48,770 nucleotides of DNA, from positions 1 through 48,770 of the forward strand of contig CP053916.1 of NCBI GenBank assembly GCA_021496925.1, read 5' to 3'. The translations under genes were made by a program, and so were the position numbers. This stretch comes from Acidovorax sp. YS12 (GTDB taxonomy: Bacteria; Pseudomonadota; Gammaproteobacteria; Burkholderiales; Burkholderiaceae_C). Numbering within the stretch: position 1 is the first letter of the stretch; each line of letters opens with the position of its first letter. The notes beneath the pieces were generated by a model, which was given only the letters and a program-made list of their open reading frames with translations, was not told the origin of the DNA and did no database searches. Shown here one piece after another: positions 30,507 through 38,840 of the stretch.

Positions 30507-30817
30507 GGGTGTGTTTCCTCCTGTGCGAGCCGGTTGCGGCGGCGTTCGCCGCGCCGGTCTTGCAACACGTTCAGGGTGGTCTTGGCATGGAAGTCGGCCA
30601 GGGCCGGCTTGACCTCGGCCGGCACGGCCGGGTCGTGGTACAGGGCGTCGAGCAGGCGGGCCTGTATCCAGTGCAGGAATCGGTTATCCGCCACCGGCTT
30701 TGTCTGAGCCGCGATGAACAAGGCATCGCGGCGCAGGCGGTAGCAGTAGGCATGCGAAAGCACGTCCGAAGGGACGTGCGTAGGCTTCTTGGCGTGCTGC
30801 CGGGGATGCTTCGACAT
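30503..30817 (-). CDS. Small helical protein coupled to the topoisomerase
   Basis: 104 residues, overlapping the topoisomerase start (ATGA). Very basic at both ends (SKHPRQHAKKPTH; RRGERRRNRLAQEE) with a helical centre (LLDALYHDPAVPAEVKPALA). It resembles in size and place the small TraD-type ORF of IncP transfer regions, but no sequence relation was established. Confidence 0.62.
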   Translation of the reverse strand: MSKHPRQHAKKPTHVPSDVLSHAYCYRLRRDALFIAAQTKPVADNRFLHWIQARLLDALYHDPAVPAEVKPALADFHAKTTLNVLQDRRGERRRNRLAQEETHP

Positions 30818-30828
30818 CGCCGCGCGCC

Positions 30829-31365
30829 TTAGAACAGGAGCACCGGCCGCATGGCGTGCTCGATGGCCGCCTTCGGCACCGGGCCGAAGTAGCGGCTGTC
30901 GTAGCTGCCACGGTTTTCGTTGGCGATCAGCCAGTAGGTGTCAGGCGGGACGGTGAAGGTGCCACGGGCGACCGGCTCCAGGCGCGCGCCGTAGCGGTCT
31001 TGGTAGACGGTCTTGGTGTTCGCCAGCGCCTGGCCGTTGATGATGACGGCCTCGGCCGTCAGCGTCACGGTGTCGCCCGGCACGGCGGCGACGTGCTTGA
31101 GCAAGGGGGCCACCCCGCCCGGACACGTTCCGTCCGGGAAATAGTGCCGCTCGATGGCCGTCCGCATGGTCGGCGCGTCGAGTGGCACGCAGGCGGACAC
31201 GTAGCCGCCCTTATGCACCTGGTCGGTGACTTGGTAGAGGCCCAGGGGCAGCGATTTGGTGGTGTTGATGCGCAGGCCGAAGCCCAGGCCGGCAACGAGG
31301 CCGGCCACGGTCAGCAGGACACCAGGCAGCGCGGTCAGCAGCAGCGCGCGTCGGGTCAGTTTCAT
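30829..31365 (-). CDS. traF: TraF-like signal-peptidase-family pilin processing enzyme
   Basis: 178 residues. An N-terminal hydrophobic segment (LLLTALPGVLLTVAGLVAGL) is followed by S26 motifs: NTTKSLPLGLYQ (catalytic Ser near 37), PLLKHVAAVPGD (catalytic Lys near 89), and NENRGSYDSRYFGPVP near the end. In RP4, TraF cuts and cyclises the TrbC pilin. Here VirB2 (41831) is the likely substrate. The promoter carries a GTGATA...TATCAC operator at 31391. Confidence 0.9.
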   Translation of the reverse strand: MKLTRRALLLTALPGVLLTVAGLVAGLGFGLRINTTKSLPLGLYQVTDQVHKGGYVSACVPLDAPTMRTAIERHYFPDGTCPGGVAPLLKHVAAVPGDTVTLTAEAVIINGQALANTKTVYQDRYGARLEPVARGTFTVPPDTYWLIANENRGSYDSRYFGPVPKAAIEHAMRPVLLF

Positions 31366-31390
31366 CGTCGTCGTCTCCCAATGGTCAAGA

Positions 31391-31408
31391 GTGATATAAA
31401 TGTATCAC
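31391..31408 (-). promoter_or_regulatory. Transfer operator upstream of traF
   Basis: GTGATATAAATGTATCAC, identical to the site at 40752. On the minus strand TTGCCG, 17 bases and TACATT give a promoter whose -10 box lies inside the operator. Confidence 0.85.
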
Positions 31409-31431
31409 GCCATGACCACGCCGGCAATGTG

Positions 31432-31875
31432 TCAGGCGATGAAGCCGTCATTGCTGTCACCACCGGCCGGGCCGTCGTCGCCAGTCTGCGGCGGCACGTC
31501 GTCGTCGCCGGGCGGCACGTCGTCGGCCGACAGCTTCATGCCCTCGGCGTCGATCTTGTTGTGCAGCTCGATCATGAGTTCCTTGCGGCTGCGCTTGGAC
31601 TTGTCCTTGGCCTCCCACTCGCGGGTGCGCGTGCGGCCCTCGATGTAGATGGCGTCGCCCTTGGTGTAAATCTTGGCGATCTTCTCGGCATCGTCGCGGT
31701 AGGCCACGCAGTTGTGCCACTCGGTTTCCTTGTGCCACTGGTTGCTGGCCCTGTCCTTCCAGGAATGGGCCGTGGCGACGCGCAGCTCGATCACGGCCTG
31801 GCCGTTGGGCATGTAGCGCAGCTCCGGGCTGTTGCCGATGAAGCCGGCGATGGTTTGACGGTTGATGTACTTCAT
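31432..31875 (-). CDS. ssb: Plasmid single-stranded DNA-binding protein
   Basis: 147 residues, starting after AAGGAGGTTTCACC. The OB fold covers about 1-110 (AGFIGNSPELRYMPNGQAVI, then WHNCVAYRDDAEKIAKIYTK). An acidic Asp/Gly/Pro-rich tail ends SNDGFIA instead of the usual DDDIPF. SSB coats the entering strand. The altered tip could weaken binding to chromosomal SSB-interacting partners. Confidence 0.93.
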   Translation of the reverse strand: MKYINRQTIAGFIGNSPELRYMPNGQAVIELRVATAHSWKDRASNQWHKETEWHNCVAYRDDAEKIAKIYTKGDAIYIEGRTRTREWEAKDKSKRSRKELMIELHNKIDAEGMKLSADDVPPGDDDVPPQTGDDGPAGGDSNDGFIA

Positions 31876-31887
31876 GGTGAAACCTCC

Positions 31888-34476
31888 TTAGCGGTCGATT
31901 GAGGGATGGGATTGGGCTACTTCGTCGAGCACGTCGGCCATGCCGGCGTACAGGTCGTCGGCGGGGTCTGCCTTCTTGGTGCGGCCGCCGCTGCCGGAAG
32001 CCTTGGCGACAGGCTTCTCTGCGGCGTCGGCCTGGTCGTCACCAGCAGGCGCGACGTTGAGCACGTCGTCGAACATGCTGAACACGTCATCGTCGTCCTC
32101 GATGTTGGCCGACAGGGCCTTGAGGTCGGCCAGCAGGTCGTCGCCGCTGGCCGTACCGGCGCTGCTGGCTTCCTCGGCATTGGTGACAGGCCCGGCGGCC
32201 GCGGTGGCCACGTTTGTCGCCACGTCGGCCGGCTCGGCTTCGGCCTGGTCGTCTGCCGGGGGCATGCTGTCGAACGCTTCCAGCGGCGGCGCATCGTCGT
32301 CCTGGTCGGCAGCGGCCGGTGCAGGCTCTGACAGCTCGGCCGGCGCGTACTCGATGACATCCACGCCAGGGTCGGACAGCTCGGCCGGTGCCGGCTCCAG
32401 TGCGGCCGGCACCGCCTCGGCCGCTGCATAGCTGGCGGCCACGGCCGGCACCACGGGCGCGCTCGGCGTCTCGGGCACCACGCCAGGCGCGTCGAGCTTC
32501 GGCGCGGCCTGCGGCTGCGCTGCCGGCGCGCTGGCCGGCGCGGCGGGGGTTGCGGGCTGGGTCTGCGTCACTACGGCCGGCGCGACGTGGAGCTGGTCGC
32601 TTGCGGCCGGCGCGGTGAGCTTCGCGCGCTGGCTGAAAGTCGGGTCTTGGAAGTAGAGGATCTGCTTGCCGTAGATCGGCGCGTGGCCGGCCACGAAGAT
32701 GAGCATGTCGCCGGCCTCCAGCACGTTGCCGCCCGCGTCCTTCTTGGCGGCCGGCAGGCGCATCACTTCGTCGGGCGTCAGCAGGGCGCGCTGGACTTCC
32801 TGCACGGATGTCGAGACGTTCGACAGCATGGGCGTCAGGCGGTCGCCGCTGTAGCTGTTCTGCGCCTTGATGATGGTCGTGGTGCCCGTCATCTTGGACA
32901 GCAGCTCGGCGGTCTGAATCTTGTTCGGCGCGTAGGCGATGCGGACGTGGCAGTTCGAGAAAATCGTCTCGTTGCGGCCGTAGGCTTTGTCGGAGCAAAG
33001 CTGCTCGTAGTCCTGCACGATCAGGTATGCCTTCATGCCGTAGCCGGCGATGAAGGCAAGGGCCTCTTCAAAGATGTCGAGCTTGCCCAGGCTGGGGAAC
33101 TCGTCGATCAGCAGCAGCAGGCGGTGCTTGTAGCCGGCGACGCTGCGGCCGTCCTTGAACTCCATTGATTCGGTGAGCGAGCGCACGATCTGGTTGATGA
33201 CCAGGCGCACCAGCGGCTTGAGGCGGTCTTTGTCGCTGGGCGGCACGACCAGGTACAGCGACACCGGGTTATCGGCGTTCATCAGGTCGCGCACACGGAA
33301 TTCGCTGTAGGCCGTGTTGCGGGCCACCACGGGGTCGCGGTACAGCGTGAGGAAGCTCATCGCGGTCGAGAGCACGCCCGACATTTCGTTCTCGGACTTG
33401 TTGAGCATGTCGCGGGCCGACGCGGTGACGACGGGGTGCGCGCCCGTGGCCTTGCCGGTGGGGTCGCGCCATCCGCGTGCCAGCGCCGGGTCATGCTCGG
33501 TGTTGAGCATGTAGTTCAGCGTCTCGTCGATGGAGCGCGACGGGTCGGAGAGGAAGTTAGCGACGCCGGCCAGGGTCTTGTCCGGCTCGGCGTACAGGAC
33601 ATGCAGCACCGCGCCGACCAGCAGCGCGTGGCCGGTCTTGGCCCAATGGTCGTTCAAGCCCTTGCCGTCCGGGTCAACGATCATCGTGACGATGTTCTGA
33701 ACGTCGGATACCTCCTTATCCGTTCCCAGGCGGATTTCCTGGAGCGGGTTGAACTTGACGCTGGAACCATCCGTGGCGGTCGGCTCCAGCTTCAAGCACG
33801 TTTGCCCGATGGACTTGCGGAAGCCCGCCGTCAGCGCCCAGTTCTCGCCCTTGATGTCGTACACCAGGACGCTCGCCGGCCAGCTCAAGAGGGTCGGCAG
33901 CACAAGGCCGACACCCTTACCGGAACGGGTCGGGGCGAAGGCCATGACGTGTTCCGGGCCGTCGTGCCGCAGGTAGTTGATGTCGCCGTTCGGGGCCTTC
34001 CACGCTCCGACGTACACGCCTTTGCCAGTGCCCAGCAGGCCGGTCGCTTTCAGTTCGTCCTGGCTGGCCCAATGCGCGGAACCGTGCAAGTGTTCATTGC
34101 CGCCGCCCAGGTTCTTGGTGCGCCGGTAGTTGAGGTAGCCGGCCACCAGCACGCCGATAAGCACCGAGCCGGTGACGAAATAGTAGACGTGCGACAGGAC
34201 GCTTTTCAGGTAAGCGTCCTCGACAGTGCCGTACTTCCATCCCCATTCGACCCAGCCGAAGGGCTGGTAGATGGGGAAGCTGCCCAGGTGGGCCACGGGT
34301 GCGCCCAGGGCGGGCTGGAAAGCAAGACGCCACGCGAGGTATTGCGTGGCGATGCTGCTGACGATGACGATGAGAACCAGCCCGAGCAGCACGGCCCCCC
34401 ACATCACGCCGGAGAGGTTCGGCGGCTTCGTTGGCAGCTTGTAAAGCGGGTTCTGGAGGTTCTGGTTTTTTGCCAT
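31888..34476 (-). CDS. virD4: VirD4/TraG coupling protein with long acidic tail
   Basis: 862 residues. Two transmembrane regions lie at about 25-45 (GVMWGAVLLGLVLIVIVSSI) and 90-110. Walker A is APTRSGKGVGLVLPTL near 185 and Walker B is LLLLIDEFPSLGKL near 455, with EFPSLGKLDIFEEALAFIAG. It recruits the relaxosome to the channel. The last 250 or so residues are Ala/Pro/Asp/Glu-rich and of low complexity, much longer than usual. Two copies of the 41-42 bp element (32004-32044 and 32181-32222) fall in this tail, so the tail may have grown by element insertion. Confidence 0.93.
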   Translation of the reverse strand: MAKNQNLQNPLYKLPTKPPNLSGVMWGAVLLGLVLIVIVSSIATQYLAWRLAFQPALGAPVAHLGSFPIYQPFGWVEWGWKYGTVEDAYLKSVLSHVYYFVTGSVLIGVLVAGYLNYRRTKNLGGGNEHLHGSAHWASQDELKATGLLGTGKGVYVGAWKAPNGDINYLRHDGPEHVMAFAPTRSGKGVGLVLPTLLSWPASVLVYDIKGENWALTAGFRKSIGQTCLKLEPTATDGSSVKFNPLQEIRLGTDKEVSDVQNIVTMIVDPDGKGLNDHWAKTGHALLVGAVLHVLYAEPDKTLAGVANFLSDPSRSIDETLNYMLNTEHDPALARGWRDPTGKATGAHPVVTASARDMLNKSENEMSGVLSTAMSFLTLYRDPVVARNTAYSEFRVRDLMNADNPVSLYLVVPPSDKDRLKPLVRLVINQIVRSLTESMEFKDGRSVAGYKHRLLLLIDEFPSLGKLDIFEEALAFIAGYGMKAYLIVQDYEQLCSDKAYGRNETIFSNCHVRIAYAPNKIQTAELLSKMTGTTTIIKAQNSYSGDRLTPMLSNVSTSVQEVQRALLTPDEVMRLPAAKKDAGGNVLEAGDMLIFVAGHAPIYGKQILYFQDPTFSQRAKLTAPAASDQLHVAPAVVTQTQPATPAAPASAPAAQPQAAPKLDAPGVVPETPSAPVVPAVAASYAAAEAVPAALEPAPAELSDPGVDVIEYAPAELSEPAPAAADQDDDAPPLEAFDSMPPADDQAEAEPADVATNVATAAAGPVTNAEEASSAGTASGDDLLADLKALSANIEDDDDVFSMFDDVLNVAPAGDDQADAAEKPVAKASGSGGRTKKADPADDLYAGMADVLDEVAQSHPSIDR
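32004..32044. repeat. 41-bp element-like sequence in the virD4 tail
   Basis: TGGCGACA at 32004-32011 and CGTCACCA at 32037-32044; each end differs from the consensus by one base. Confidence 0.4.
32181..32222. repeat. 42-bp TGGTGACA...TGTCGCCA element in the virD4 tail
   Basis: The left end is perfect and the right end has one change, as in the intergenic copy at 7625. Exactly 42 bp within coding sequence of the low-complexity tail. Confidence 0.55.
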
Positions 34477-34526
34477 GCTCGGTTTCCTTTTCCCGCCGCC
34501 GCGCGGGGCGGCGGCGGTGCGGCTGG

Positions 34527-36122
34527 TTAGCGGTTGACGCCCAGGCTAGGCCCCTGGCCCTGGTCGCGGCCTTGTGTCCGCGTCAGCTCCACGGCGGTCG
34601 CCCGCTGGTTGGCGTACTTGACCTGCACCGACTGGCCCTTGTGGTACTCGCCGGACAGGTTGCCCTTGTCGTGAATGACAAATGTGTTCGCGCCCAGGCG
34701 CTGGCCCACATGCTTGTCGGTGATGACGACGACCTGGCCCTTGTAGTCACCCTTGTCCAGATTCGGGTCGTAGACCTTTGAGCCTTGCCCGAACTCCTTG
34801 AGGATGATGCTGCGCGCCTGAAAGAAGGATTGCCTCGGGTCGGTGTCGGCACGGCCCTGGTCGGGCGCACGCTCGCCGCTCTTATCCTGGGCCTGGCCGC
34901 GCTGCTGTTGCCGGTCTTGGCTCGGGTCGTTGACGTAGACGCGGCCCTTGGAGTAGGTCAGGTTGACGTTCTGCCCGACCTCAACATCCTTGTTGACGTT
35001 GACCTTCTCGTGGACGATCACCGTCTTGTCGTTCAGGCGTTGCAGGATGTGCGAGCCGGTTTCCGCGATCACGGTGCCGGTGTAGCTGGAGAACCCATTG
35101 TTCTCTCGCGCCATGTACATCTTCGCGTCCTTGCCCATGTGCGCGTTCTTGAGCGCGGTCAGCTCGTTCGCCACGGGTTCGCCTGCGCCGGCCTTCTCCG
35201 GGCCTTTCTCGCGGCCCTGCTGGTCGCGGCTTTGTGCCTGGCCTTCGCTGCTGGGTTCGCGGCCATCGGCCGCCCTGCCCTGCCCCTCGCGGCGCGGCTC
35301 GCGCGGCTGCTCCGGGCCGATCAGGACGTTTTCCTTGCCGTACTCGATGGTGAGCCGCTTGCCGGTTTCCAGCGATTCACCCAGCGGGTGGAGCGCGGAT
35401 TGATGCTGCGTGCCCTGGAGCTTCGCCAGGTCGTGGACGATGACGCTCTTGCCGTTCAAGTCCTGCACGGCATGGGTGCCGTCGATGTGAACGATGCGGC
35501 CCGAGTAGCGGCCGTCCTCGCGCGCGGCATAGGTCTTGATTTCCGGGTAGGCAGGCTCCGACCGCACCCTGTCCGCGCCCGCATCCAGCACGCGCAACAC
35601 CTGGGCCTCATGCGCCGGGATGTTGTTCTCCTGGATGAAGGATTCGACGGCCGGACGGCCGCCGAAGCTGATGCGGTCAAGGTTCGGGGTCACGACCTCG
35701 ACGCCGGCCATGCCCGGCTGGTCGTTGTAGACCATGCGGTGGCCCGGCATGGATTCCATCGGGATGCCGCCGATGAAGTCGCGCGTTTTGCGCTGCTCCT
35801 TCTCGGCGCTGCGGCGCTGGCTCTCTTCCGGGCTGATGCCGTATTCGTTGTGCAGCGCCTCGCCCTTGAGGATGCCCTTCTCGCCCTCGGCCTGGATGAT
35901 GGCCTTGGCGTTCTTGTCGCCCACGGTGTCGGCCAGGCTGTCCGCGTCCAGCTTGTCGAACTTGGCGACGACCTTGCTGCCGCTGTAGAACGCGGCGGTG
36001 TAGGTCGGGTCGCCGGCCTCGGGCGTGTGACGGGTGAAGCGGATGGAATTCGCTTCCTGGTCGTCAATGCGGGTCTTACCCGTCTCTGCTTGAACTCCTA
36101 CGGTTTGGTTTGCTTCGGGCAT
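34527..36122 (-). CDS. Protein with three KfrB domains
   Basis: 531 residues after AAGGAGGCATGAC. About 1-110 resembles part of plasmid proteins that act with relaxases (IRFTRHTPEAGDPTYTAAFY). Three KfrB repeats follow: near 205-255 (YSGRIVHIDGTHAVQDLNGK), 345-400 (YTGTVIAETGSHILQRLNDK) and 470-520 (YKGQVVVITDKHVGQRLGAN), joined by Arg/Gln/Glu-rich linkers. It lies directly upstream of virD4. KfrB domains may mediate DNA or protein clustering; three copies suggest multivalent binding. Confidence 0.82.
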   Translation of the reverse strand: MPEANQTVGVQAETGKTRIDDQEANSIRFTRHTPEAGDPTYTAAFYSGSKVVAKFDKLDADSLADTVGDKNAKAIIQAEGEKGILKGEALHNEYGISPEESQRRSAEKEQRKTRDFIGGIPMESMPGHRMVYNDQPGMAGVEVVTPNLDRISFGGRPAVESFIQENNIPAHEAQVLRVLDAGADRVRSEPAYPEIKTYAAREDGRYSGRIVHIDGTHAVQDLNGKSVIVHDLAKLQGTQHQSALHPLGESLETGKRLTIEYGKENVLIGPEQPREPRREGQGRAADGREPSSEGQAQSRDQQGREKGPEKAGAGEPVANELTALKNAHMGKDAKMYMARENNGFSSYTGTVIAETGSHILQRLNDKTVIVHEKVNVNKDVEVGQNVNLTYSKGRVYVNDPSQDRQQQRGQAQDKSGERAPDQGRADTDPRQSFFQARSIILKEFGQGSKVYDPNLDKGDYKGQVVVITDKHVGQRLGANTFVIHDKGNLSGEYHKGQSVQVKYANQRATAVELTRTQGRDQGQGPSLGVNR

Positions 36123-36175
36123 GTCATGCCTCCTTAAAAAAACGCCGCTAGTCCGTACCCGGACATCCCGGCCAA

Positions 36176-36256
36176 TGCCTGGGCGTCATCCCAGGCTCCG
36201 CTTGCGCGTGTGGCCGGAACTGACCCGGCCACGATTCCGGCGACGCGCAGCGCCGG
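36176..36256. other. Hairpin-rich intergenic stretch
   Basis: GCCTGGG/CCCAGGC, TGGCCGG/CCGGCCA and CCGGCG/CGCCGG pairs stand side by side between the secreted protein gene and the KfrB gene. Possibly a structured leader or processing region for the downstream KfrB-virD4 messenger. Confidence 0.45.
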
Positions 36257-36280
36257 AAAAAAGGCCGGCATGGGCCGGCC
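36257..36280 (-). terminator. Intrinsic terminator after the secreted-protein gene
   Basis: On the minus strand GGCCGGC, a four-base loop and GCCGGCC are followed by T6. It lies shortly after the stop codon at 36288. Confidence 0.88.
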
Positions 36281-36287
36281 TTCGGTC

Positions 36288-36878
36288 TTAGCCTCCACCG
36301 CCTCCCATGTCGCCGCACGACACGTTCAGCACGTTCCAGAACTTGCCGTTCTTGGTCATGTCGTTCTGCGTGTAGACCTTGCGGATGTGGTCGGCAGGAA
36401 TGCGCGGGTTCGCCTCGGCGTGGTAGTTGGCTACCAGGAACTCGCTTTGCTTGTCGAGCACGCCGTAGCCGGCCCACAGCTCGACCTGGCCGGCACCGGC
36501 CAGCGAGCACACGAACTGCTTATCGAGCACGACGAAACTGCGGGTGTTGGTGGTGATGGCGGCATCGACGCCGGCAGGCTCATACAGGCCGCCCTGCCAG
36601 CCCAGCCACTGGCCGCTGGCCGTGTACATCACGATGTCCTGGCCGTTGCGACGCGCGCCGATGAAGTAGGAACCCGGCCGGCCGGCGTCCGCGCCGTTGG
36701 CCTGGATATAGACGGTGACGCGCTCCCCGATGGGGGCCTGGTCGCCGCCGCACTCGCCATAAGGGGAGACGTAGCCGCCAGGGCAGACGTACTCCTTCTT
36801 GGCGGAAGCTCCCGCATGCGCCTGGCTGGTCAATCCAGCCAGGGCGAGCAACGCGGTCAACATATAACGCAAACGCAT
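36288..36878 (-). CDS. Secreted Cys-containing protein of the transfer region
   Basis: 196 residues from the ATG at 36878 after GAAGGAGTGCTT. The signal peptide (RLRYMLTALLALAGLTSQAHA) is cleaved near 22. The mature part has Cys residues in VCPGGYVSPYGECGG, FVCSLAGAG and NVSCGD that may form disulfides, and a Gly-rich end. Periplasmic or surface. No family recognised; position beside the relaxase suggests a transfer-associated role. Confidence 0.68.
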   Translation of the reverse strand: MRLRYMLTALLALAGLTSQAHAGASAKKEYVCPGGYVSPYGECGGDQAPIGERVTVYIQANGADAGRPGSYFIGARRNGQDIVMYTASGQWLGWQGGLYEPAGVDAAITTNTRSFVVLDKQFVCSLAGAGQVELWAGYGVLDKQSEFLVANYHAEANPRIPADHIRKVYTQNDMTKNGKFWNVLNVSCGDMGGGGG

Positions 36879-36900
36879 AAGCACTCCTTCTTTCAGTGTG

Positions 36901-38802
36901 TCAACGAGATGGGCCGCGCGGCCTGTCTTTACCCCGTGTCGGCGTGCGCTCGGCCGTTTGTCGCGGTGCGACTTCCAAGCCTTCGCGCTCCGGCGCAGGG
37001 CGCACCTTGCCGCGTTCCAGCAGCTCCTGCCCGGCTGCTCTGACGGCTCGCTGGTACTGGCCCAGCCAGCCGCCAAAGCCGGATTCCTCCGGTAGCCGGC
37101 CCGTGCTGCTGACGGTGCGCATCGCCTCGCCGGCCAAGTGGCGCGGGTCTTTCAGGAGAGCGTCGGCTGCGCCCAGGTGTTTGAAGCGGATAGCCAGCTT
37201 CTCCTTCCCGTCCTTTGGGTCGGTGAAGTTGTCGGCCGTGATGACCACGAAATGGCCGACCTTCAACCCCTCCCCGCGCGCCTGCTGTGCCTGGCGAGAC
37301 TGATACAAATAATGCACTTTACCATCAATCCCCTCAACCAGCATGTACGGCGCATCGCGCGCTTCGTCGATGCCGGTGGCGATCAGGCGGCCCGCCACGC
37401 GGCGGGCCTGGCGCATATCAGTCGCCTGGAGCTGCAAGCGCGGGTCGGACAGCAGCTTGCGGTTTTGGTACATCGTCTTGAGCCGGTCATTGCTCACCTG
37501 GACGTTGCGCAAGGCGTGCTCGAAGTGGCCGGGCAGTCGCCAGGCCATCGGGCCGGTGCGCTCGGCCATGCCCATTTTTTCGAGATAGGCCAGGCGGCGA
37601 ATCTGGCGCACGCGCAGTTCGCGCATCTGGCCGTTCTTCGGAATAGGGTCGCCGTAGCTGATCGTGGCGGCCCCGTCCGGCTGGCGTGCTGCCTTCTTGA
37701 GAATCATGCGGTCAAGGTCGGTGTACCGCTGCTGCTGCACCTGGCGGTCTAGCGCCTCTTCCATCTGCTGGTCGGTGCGAACCCCGATTTGCTGTGTTGC
37801 CGCTTCCTGGGCGCGCTGCCGCAGGGTGGTCTTGACATAGCTGGGGTCGATGCGCAGCTCGTGCCCGTTGCGGTCACGGCCGCGCAGGGCGATGTGGACG
37901 TGCGGGTGGTCAGTGTTGTAGTGGGCGGCCGCGCACCACTCCAGCGGCACGCCTAAATCGCGCTCCAGCTTGTCCATGTAGTCCCTGGTGAGCTGGCGCA
38001 TGTCCATCTTGTCCCCGAACTCGGGGGACAGGATGAGCTTGAACACGCGAGGGTCTGCGGACTTCTGCCAGGCGTCGAGCGTTTCGACCAGCGGGATGTC
38101 GCCCGTAGCGCCGAAACCCAGCGTCTCCGAACTTAGCCGCCCTGCCCCTCGGCCAGTTGCTGCGCCCGCTCCAGGTTTGCCATAACTTCCCCGTCGCAGT
38201 GCGTCAGCTCGTTCGGCTCCTCCGTGCTCCACGTCACCAGGTGCATCACCCGGCAATAGCACTTCACCCCGGCCGGGGAAGTGAACCACACCGACCCCGG
38301 ACAGGCTTCGCAAACCGTTGAGGGTTTTGGCCTCCGGCTTGCCTCCAATCTCTGCAAGGTAGGACTGGCGTAGGGTTCTAGCCCAGCCAGCTCGGGGAAC
38401 TGCTCGGTCATATCGGTCATCGTCGCGCTCCTTCTCGTTGGTAAGGCCCTCGGCCTCTCGTTCGATGTCATCGGGCGACTTCTCCAGCTCGTCGCCCAGG
38501 GTTGCAGATTCGCGGGCGATGTACCGGCCATGCGCCGCCCATTGCCCGTCGCCTTTGTTCGCCGCATAGGTCATGCGGACATTGCACCGCTGCATCAGGT
38601 GGGTCGCACCCGTGCGCCCAGCACCGCGCCCCGGCTTCCCGCCGCGCGCTTTTCCCCTGGCGTGAGCGGCAGGGCGGTTGCCTGTCCGCATCAAGGCGCT
38701 GACGCGCTTGATGAGGTTCGACGTGGCGCGCACGTCGTTGGCCTTCTTTCCGCCTCGCACCTTGAGGGTGATCTTGTAGCGGTCGTTGTCGGATTCAGCC
38801 AT
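36901..38802 (-). CDS. Relaxase of the RlxS/DUF3363-like type
   Basis: 633 residues. The metal-binding motif HYNTDHPHVHIALRG lies near 294, with upstream FKLILSPEFGDKMDMRQLT. The segment GQWAAHGRYIARE near 88 may supply the catalytic Tyr. From about 360 the DUF3363-like region follows (MILKKAARQPDGAATISYGD; VRQIRRLAYLEKMGMAERTG; FEHALRNVQVSNDRLKTMYQ). The enzyme nicks oriT and pilots the strand through VirD4. Residues about 128-223 are also read in another frame by the gene at 38133-38420 and look poorly conserved and Gly/Arg-rich, as expected of a doubly coding stretch. Confidence 0.9.
   Translation of the reverse strand: MAESDNDRYKITLKVRGGKKANDVRATSNLIKRVSALMRTGNRPAAHARGKARGGKPGRGAGRTGATHLMQRCNVRMTYAANKGDGQWAAHGRYIARESATLGDELEKSPDDIEREAEGLTNEKERDDDRYDRAVPRAGWARTLRQSYLAEIGGKPEAKTLNGLRSLSGVGVVHFPGRGEVLLPGDAPGDVEHGGAERADALRRGSYGKPGAGAATGRGAGRLSSETLGFGATGDIPLVETLDAWQKSADPRVFKLILSPEFGDKMDMRQLTRDYMDKLERDLGVPLEWCAAAHYNTDHPHVHIALRGRDRNGHELRIDPSYVKTTLRQRAQEAATQQIGVRTDQQMEEALDRQVQQQRYTDLDRMILKKAARQPDGAATISYGDPIPKNGQMRELRVRQIRRLAYLEKMGMAERTGPMAWRLPGHFEHALRNVQVSNDRLKTMYQNRKLLSDPRLQLQATDMRQARRVAGRLIATGIDEARDAPYMLVEGIDGKVHYLYQSRQAQQARGEGLKVGHFVVITADNFTDPKDGKEKLAIRFKHLGAADALLKDPRHLAGEAMRTVSSTGRLPEESGFGGWLGQYQRAVRAAGQELLERGKVRPAPEREGLEVAPRQTAERTPTRGKDRPRGPSR
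38133..38420 (-). CDS. Conserved-looking Cys protein nested inside the relaxase gene
   Basis: 95 residues encoded entirely within the relaxase gene in another frame. The ATG at 38420 has AAGGAG eight bases upstream (a second ATG is at 38411). The protein is coherent: FPELAGLEPYASPTLQRLEA, then VCEACPGSVWFTSP, VKCYCRVMHLVTWS and THCDGE, so five cysteines could bind metal. Nested genes are known inside relaxase genes (traH in RP4 traI). I recall similar proteins annotated beside RlxS-type relaxases but cannot name a family. A relaxosome accessory role is inferred. Confidence 0.78.
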   Translation of the reverse strand: MTDMTEQFPELAGLEPYASPTLQRLEASRRPKPSTVCEACPGSVWFTSPAGVKCYCRVMHLVTWSTEEPNELTHCDGEVMANLERAQQLAEGQGG

Positions 38803-38815
38803 TCATCGCGGCCCC

Positions 38816-38837
38816 AAATTTCCGCGCGCGGAAATTT
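38816..38837. repeat. 22-bp perfect palindrome with TTTCCGCGCGCGGAAA core
   Basis: The core TTTCCGCGCGCGGAAA is flanked by AAA and TTT. It sits in the 38-bp gap between the MobC-like gene and the relaxase start, at the expected operator or ribosome site position. Confidence 0.75.
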
Positions 38838-38840
38838 CCG

